A stretch of 64,000 bases of DNA from Lewinellaceae bacterium (GTDB lineage: Bacteria > Bacteroidota > Bacteroidia > Chitinophagales > Saprospiraceae): positions 1-64,000 of the forward strand of contig JACJXV010000013.1 of the NCBI GenBank assembly GCA_020636445.1. Direction: 5' to 3'. Positions 61,700 through 64,000 of this stretch are shown here, in pieces. A model generated the notes under the pieces. That model had not been told where the DNA came from. It worked only from the letters and a program-made list of their open reading frames with translations, and did not search any database. How positions within the stretch are numbered: position 1 is the stretch's first letter; every line of letters begins with the position of its first letter. The translations under genes were made by a program, and so were the position numbers.

Positions 61700-61778
61700 G
61701 GCTGGTCAGGATATTAAGGTTGACAAGAAAGAATCAGTGGGCAATGCTGCGCTATGTGCGTCCTGAAACGACAATGAG

Positions 61779-61813
61779 AAAGGGCAACCCAGAAATTTTC
61801 TGAATTGCCCTTT
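61779..61813 (-). terminator. terminator of the HU gene
   Basis: AAAGGGCAA (61779-61787) pairs with TTGCCCTTT (about 61805-61813), and an inner CAGAAA / TTTCTG extends the stem. It lies 41 bp past the HU stop on the minus strand. Confidence 0.75.
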
Positions 61814-61854
61814 TCAGGCTAATGCCCCATTTTTTTATTGGTAGCAGGCCCCTG

Positions 61855-62127
61855 TTAGTTAACAGAGTCAGTCAGCTCCTTACCGGGTTTGAACTTAATG
61901 ACGTTTTTGGCGTCAATCTTGATCGTTTTTCCGGTTTGTGGGTTACGGCCAGTCCGTGCATCACGACGAGAAACGGAGAAGGTACCGAAGCCGATGAGGG
62001 TAACTTTTCCACCAGCTTTCAGCTCGTGAGAAATGCCATCCAGTACAGCGCTGAGCGCCGATGTAGCTTGGGCTTTAGTAATCGATGCACTTTCGGCAAT
62101 CATGTTGATCAGATCTCCCTTATTCAT
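61855..62127 (-). CDS. HU-family DNA-binding protein
   Basis: 90 aa from MNKGDLINMIAESASITKAQ (ATG at 62127); the frame opens much further upstream, but the promoter at 62157-62187 rules that out. It has the histone-like fold with two helices and the beta-arm signature GFGTFSVSRRDARTGRNPQT (about 46-65), including the DNA-intercalating RNP. Length and sequence are typical of HU, the abundant nucleoid protein that bends DNA. Single-gene unit with its own promoter and terminator. Confidence 0.95.
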   Translation of the reverse strand: MNKGDLINMIAESASITKAQATSALSAVLDGISHELKAGGKVTLIGFGTFSVSRRDARTGRNPQTGKTIKIDAKNVIKFKPGKELTDSVN

Positions 62128-62382
62128 TGGAAAGCTTTTTAATGAATTAAACTGCCCAAATTTAGGCGCTTGGTTTATTTTTACCAAGTTATTAGGAATA
62201 AAAAACGGCGAAATACCAGAATTTACAGGCCTTTTCGACGTTTTACATGGGTGGACAAGTTGTTTGTGAAAACTTTCTGGCAACAAATACTCAAATTCAG
62301 CAGATTCCCAATTGTTAATTTTCGCAAACGTGCAGATTTCGAGTTTCCATGGCCAGATTTTTAAATTATCCGATAAGTTCAA
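62128..62382. other. upstream region of HU and of the small lipoprotein gene
   Basis: Apart from the promoter entry, no gene was seen. The minus-strand frame extending through here is an artefact of missing stops ahead of the HU start. Confidence 0.5.
62157..62187 (-). promoter_or_regulatory. promoter of the HU gene, overlapped by a small palindrome
   Basis: On the minus strand: TTGG (complement of 62184-62187), 19 bases, TAAATTTG (complement of 62157-62164), about 30 bp upstream of the start codon. The palindrome CTTGGT / ACCAAG (about 62169-62188) covers the -33 part, so a regulator could bind there. Confidence 0.7.
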
Positions 62383-62400
62383 ATGATGAATACGCAGCAA

Positions 62401-62586
62401 ATGAAAAAATGGATTATAGGTGTAGGGTTTATACTTGGTTTATTTGTCCTGGGAAGCCTGGGAAGTTCCTGTAGCCGAAAAACAGGCTGCCCAGCCCAAG
62501 AGGTGCATACAGAGCTAAATAAAAAAGGAATGCCCAGTAAGCCAGCTAAGAGCCGGCTGTTCCCCAAGAAAAAACCACGGAACTAA
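62401..62586 (+). CDS. small lipoprotein, uncharacterised
   Basis: 61 aa from MKKWIIGVGFILGLF (an in-frame ATG lies six codons earlier at 62383). A type II signal ends in the lipobox LGSSC (Cys about 24), followed by a short Lys/Pro-rich tail (SRKTGCPAQEVHTELN, ending PKKKPRN). Such short basic lipoproteins are common beside other genes in Bacteroidota; no function is known to me. Its end is three bases from the convergent permease gene, which fits a genuine gene packed against a neighbour. Confidence 0.65.
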   Translation: MKKWIIGVGFILGLFVLGSLGSSCSRKTGCPAQEVHTELNKKGMPSKPAKSRLFPKKKPRN

Positions 62587-62589
62587 GGG

Positions 62590-63870
62590 CTAAAGATTGC
62601 TCACCCTCGTTTTGGGATTCAGGGCTTCGGTAAGTGTATCTCCCAATAGGTTGAATACGGTTACCGTAATAAAAATAGCTAACCCCGGAAATGTCGCTAG
62701 CCACCAGGCTTTAGGGCTTTCGCGTACTTGCTGGAGCATGGAACCCCAGGTTACGGAATCCGGCGGCAGCCCAATCCCCAAAAAACTCAAGTAGGCTTCA
62801 ACCAAAACAGCACCCGCTACGCCAAAAGCGAGGGTAACCAACACCGGAGGCAGGGCATTGGGCAGGGCATGCCGCCAAATGATGCGGGCATGAGAAAAAC
62901 CTAAACCCCGAGCTGCTTCCAGAAATGTGGCCTGGCGCAGGCGTAACAATTCTGCCCGGACAAAGCGGGCAATGCTCGTCCATCGGATGAGCCCTATTAT
63001 AACCATCACCAGGAATATCGATGGCCGCCGAACGAGGGAAACTACCGCCAAGATGAGCAATAGGGCTGGGATAGCTTCCAATAATTCGATCAGCCGCTGA
63101 ATTAGCTGGTCGAGAGGAATGACTAATGAGCGCCGCCCAACACCCCGTCGCTGGAAGAATCGTCCCGCTCCGATACCCGTCAGCATGATCATAATCCCGG
63201 CAAGGATACTCCAGGATTTGGCTCCGGCAGGGAAGACATGCCAAAGGGTGGTACCATAAAACAAACTTGTAGGGATACTAATCAACAACGCAATAACCAT
63301 GGCCCGGCTCAGCTGAAATCGCTGATCGCCAAAATATCCGGCAAGTGCACCGAGAAATAATCCCACCAGGGCCGCTACCGCCATGGCGACCAACCCAATC
63401 AGCAGTGCTGTACGGGCACCACTAATTAACCCTGCAGCGACGTCACGACCGAGGCGATCGGTGCCCAGCCAGTGGCGCTCCCAGGGGGTGTCGAGACGCT
63501 GGCGGCCACCCGGACTACGCAATCCCAGGTTGCGGCGGTCGATTTGCCGAGGACCGTAAGGAATAGGCGTGCGTACTACTTTTTCATAGGGTAAATCCCG
63601 CCAATCCGGACGGGCAAGGTCTGCGGGCCATTGATACCACCCCTGACGAGCGGCAAAATCCTGAACAATGGGCCAGTAGGATTTTCCTGCGATACGACAA
63701 TATAACGGCTTATCATTCGCTAAAAAATCGCCAAAAATACTCAGGAATACCAGCACCAGCAGAACCCTTAGCGACCAGCGGCTGAGGCGTCGTTGTTGCA
63801 CTTGCTGCCAAACCTGGGTTTTCCAGCCTGGAGCAGGTCCTGTATCCGGAGATGGGGTGAATTCGCTCAT
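62590..63870 (-). CDS. oligopeptide/dipeptide ABC transporter permease, OppC/DppC type
   Basis: 426 aa. The N-terminal helix (about 33-50) follows a polar leader. The region of about 75-160 includes the family segment LGTDRLGRDVAAGLISGART. Then come several helices and the EAA loop EAARGLGFSHARIIWRHALP (about 318-337), which contacts the ATPase. The C terminus is LSFLGIGLPPDSVTWGSMLQ and FNLLGDTLTEALNPK. It is longer than a usual OppC (about 300 aa) because of an extended periplasmic loop after the first helix (about 50-130) and an insertion with extra helices (about 205-240). It begins three bases after the stop of the upstream permease. Confidence 0.9.
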   Translation of the reverse strand: MSEFTPSPDTGPAPGWKTQVWQQVQQRRLSRWSLRVLLVLVFLSIFGDFLANDKPLYCRIAGKSYWPIVQDFAARQGWYQWPADLARPDWRDLPYEKVVRTPIPYGPRQIDRRNLGLRSPGGRQRLDTPWERHWLGTDRLGRDVAAGLISGARTALLIGLVAMAVAALVGLFLGALAGYFGDQRFQLSRAMVIALLISIPTSLFYGTTLWHVFPAGAKSWSILAGIMIMLTGIGAGRFFQRRGVGRRSLVIPLDQLIQRLIELLEAIPALLLILAVVSLVRRPSIFLVMVIIGLIRWTSIARFVRAELLRLRQATFLEAARGLGFSHARIIWRHALPNALPPVLVTLAFGVAGAVLVEAYLSFLGIGLPPDSVTWGSMLQQVRESPKAWWLATFPGLAIFITVTVFNLLGDTLTEALNPKTRVSNL

Positions 63871-63873
63871 CTC

Positions 63874-64000
63874 CTAGGTCGTTTTTTCCTGATAATTTAC
63901 CCTTGGGTCCGCAATTGCGTACAGCATATCGCTGACCAGCAACCCAACCATGGTCAAAAGGGCAGATAATAATAATATCGTATAGACCATTGGCCAATCC
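63874..64000 (-). CDS. ABC transporter permease, OppB/DppB type (C-terminal part only)
   Basis: The last 41 codons of a gene that continues beyond the window: WPMVYTILLLSALLTMVGLL, then VSDMLYAIADPRVNY and a stop. A transmembrane helix followed by 'D-x-[LM]-Y-A-x-x-DPR' is the standard end of OppB-type permeases. The short gap to the OppC-type gene supports a transporter operon. Confidence 0.85.
   Translation of the reverse strand, partial: DWPMVYTILLLSALLTMVGLLVSDMLYAIADPRVNYQEKTT

Noticed and set aside
61700..61778. SAM riboswitch ahead of the metB-like gene
   Set aside because: The leader is under 80 bases and shows none of the conserved SAM-riboswitch stems.

Overview
The window looks like a chromosome segment of a Bacteroidota bacterium, most likely from the Saprospiria (Lewinella/Haliscomenobacter type). 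The evidence is two secreted giants with type IX secretion (T9SS) C-terminal domains (a type-A sorting domain and a CHU_C 'gliding motility-associated' domain with SprB-like repeats), a GLPGLI/TonB-receptor pair, Bacteroidota-style promoters (TTTG-N19/20-TAnnTTTG), and typical outer-membrane and SPOR proteins. G+C is close to half by eye. No rRNA, tRNA, CRISPR array or intact insertion sequence was seen.

Layout. (1) 0.6-11.9 kb: a co-directional energy-conservation cluster. It encodes an unusually long pyruvate:ferredoxin oxidoreductase, then RnfC-D-G-E-A, a small NqrM-like Cys-rich membrane protein, a ferredoxin-NADP reductase-type flavoprotein, and RnfB last. Together they would make reduced ferredoxin from pyruvate and pass electrons between ferredoxin and NAD(P) with ion pumping. 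(2) 12.6-21.2 kb: a single 2856-aa secreted protein with a leishmanolysin-like zinc site, PKD/HYR modules and two families of Cys-rich repeats, ending in a T9SS signal. (3) 21.9-25.1 kb: a periplasmic tricorn-like S41 protease. (4) 25.1-30.1 kb: a decayed island. Remains of a GLPGLI gene and a TonB-dependent outer-membrane receptor lie between two near-identical ~300-bp direct repeats. (5) 30.2-34.8 kb: a 1548-aa adhesin-like CHU_C protein. (6) 35.5-41.9 kb: thioredoxin-SPOR protein, XRE regulator and ECF sigma factor divergently arranged around large inverted repeats, a subtilase-SPOR protein, a methyltransferase and a rhomboid protease. (7) 42.2-64 kb: mostly housekeeping genes (pfkA, tdk, purH, coaX, upp, lipA, alkaline phosphatase, dprA, metB-like, HU, oligopeptide ABC permeases) mixed with Bacteroidota envelope proteins and a tandem pair of TPR paralogues.

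The intergenic DNA is rich in repeats. There are paired mini-hairpins whose stems differ while the tip TCTTCnGA is kept, a 'CGAACGCAGTGAGCGATATAAA' family, heptamer tandem repeats like the STRRs of cyanobacteria, and a 159-bp MITE-like element. All calls rest on reading the sequence and on recalled family motifs; no database search was run.
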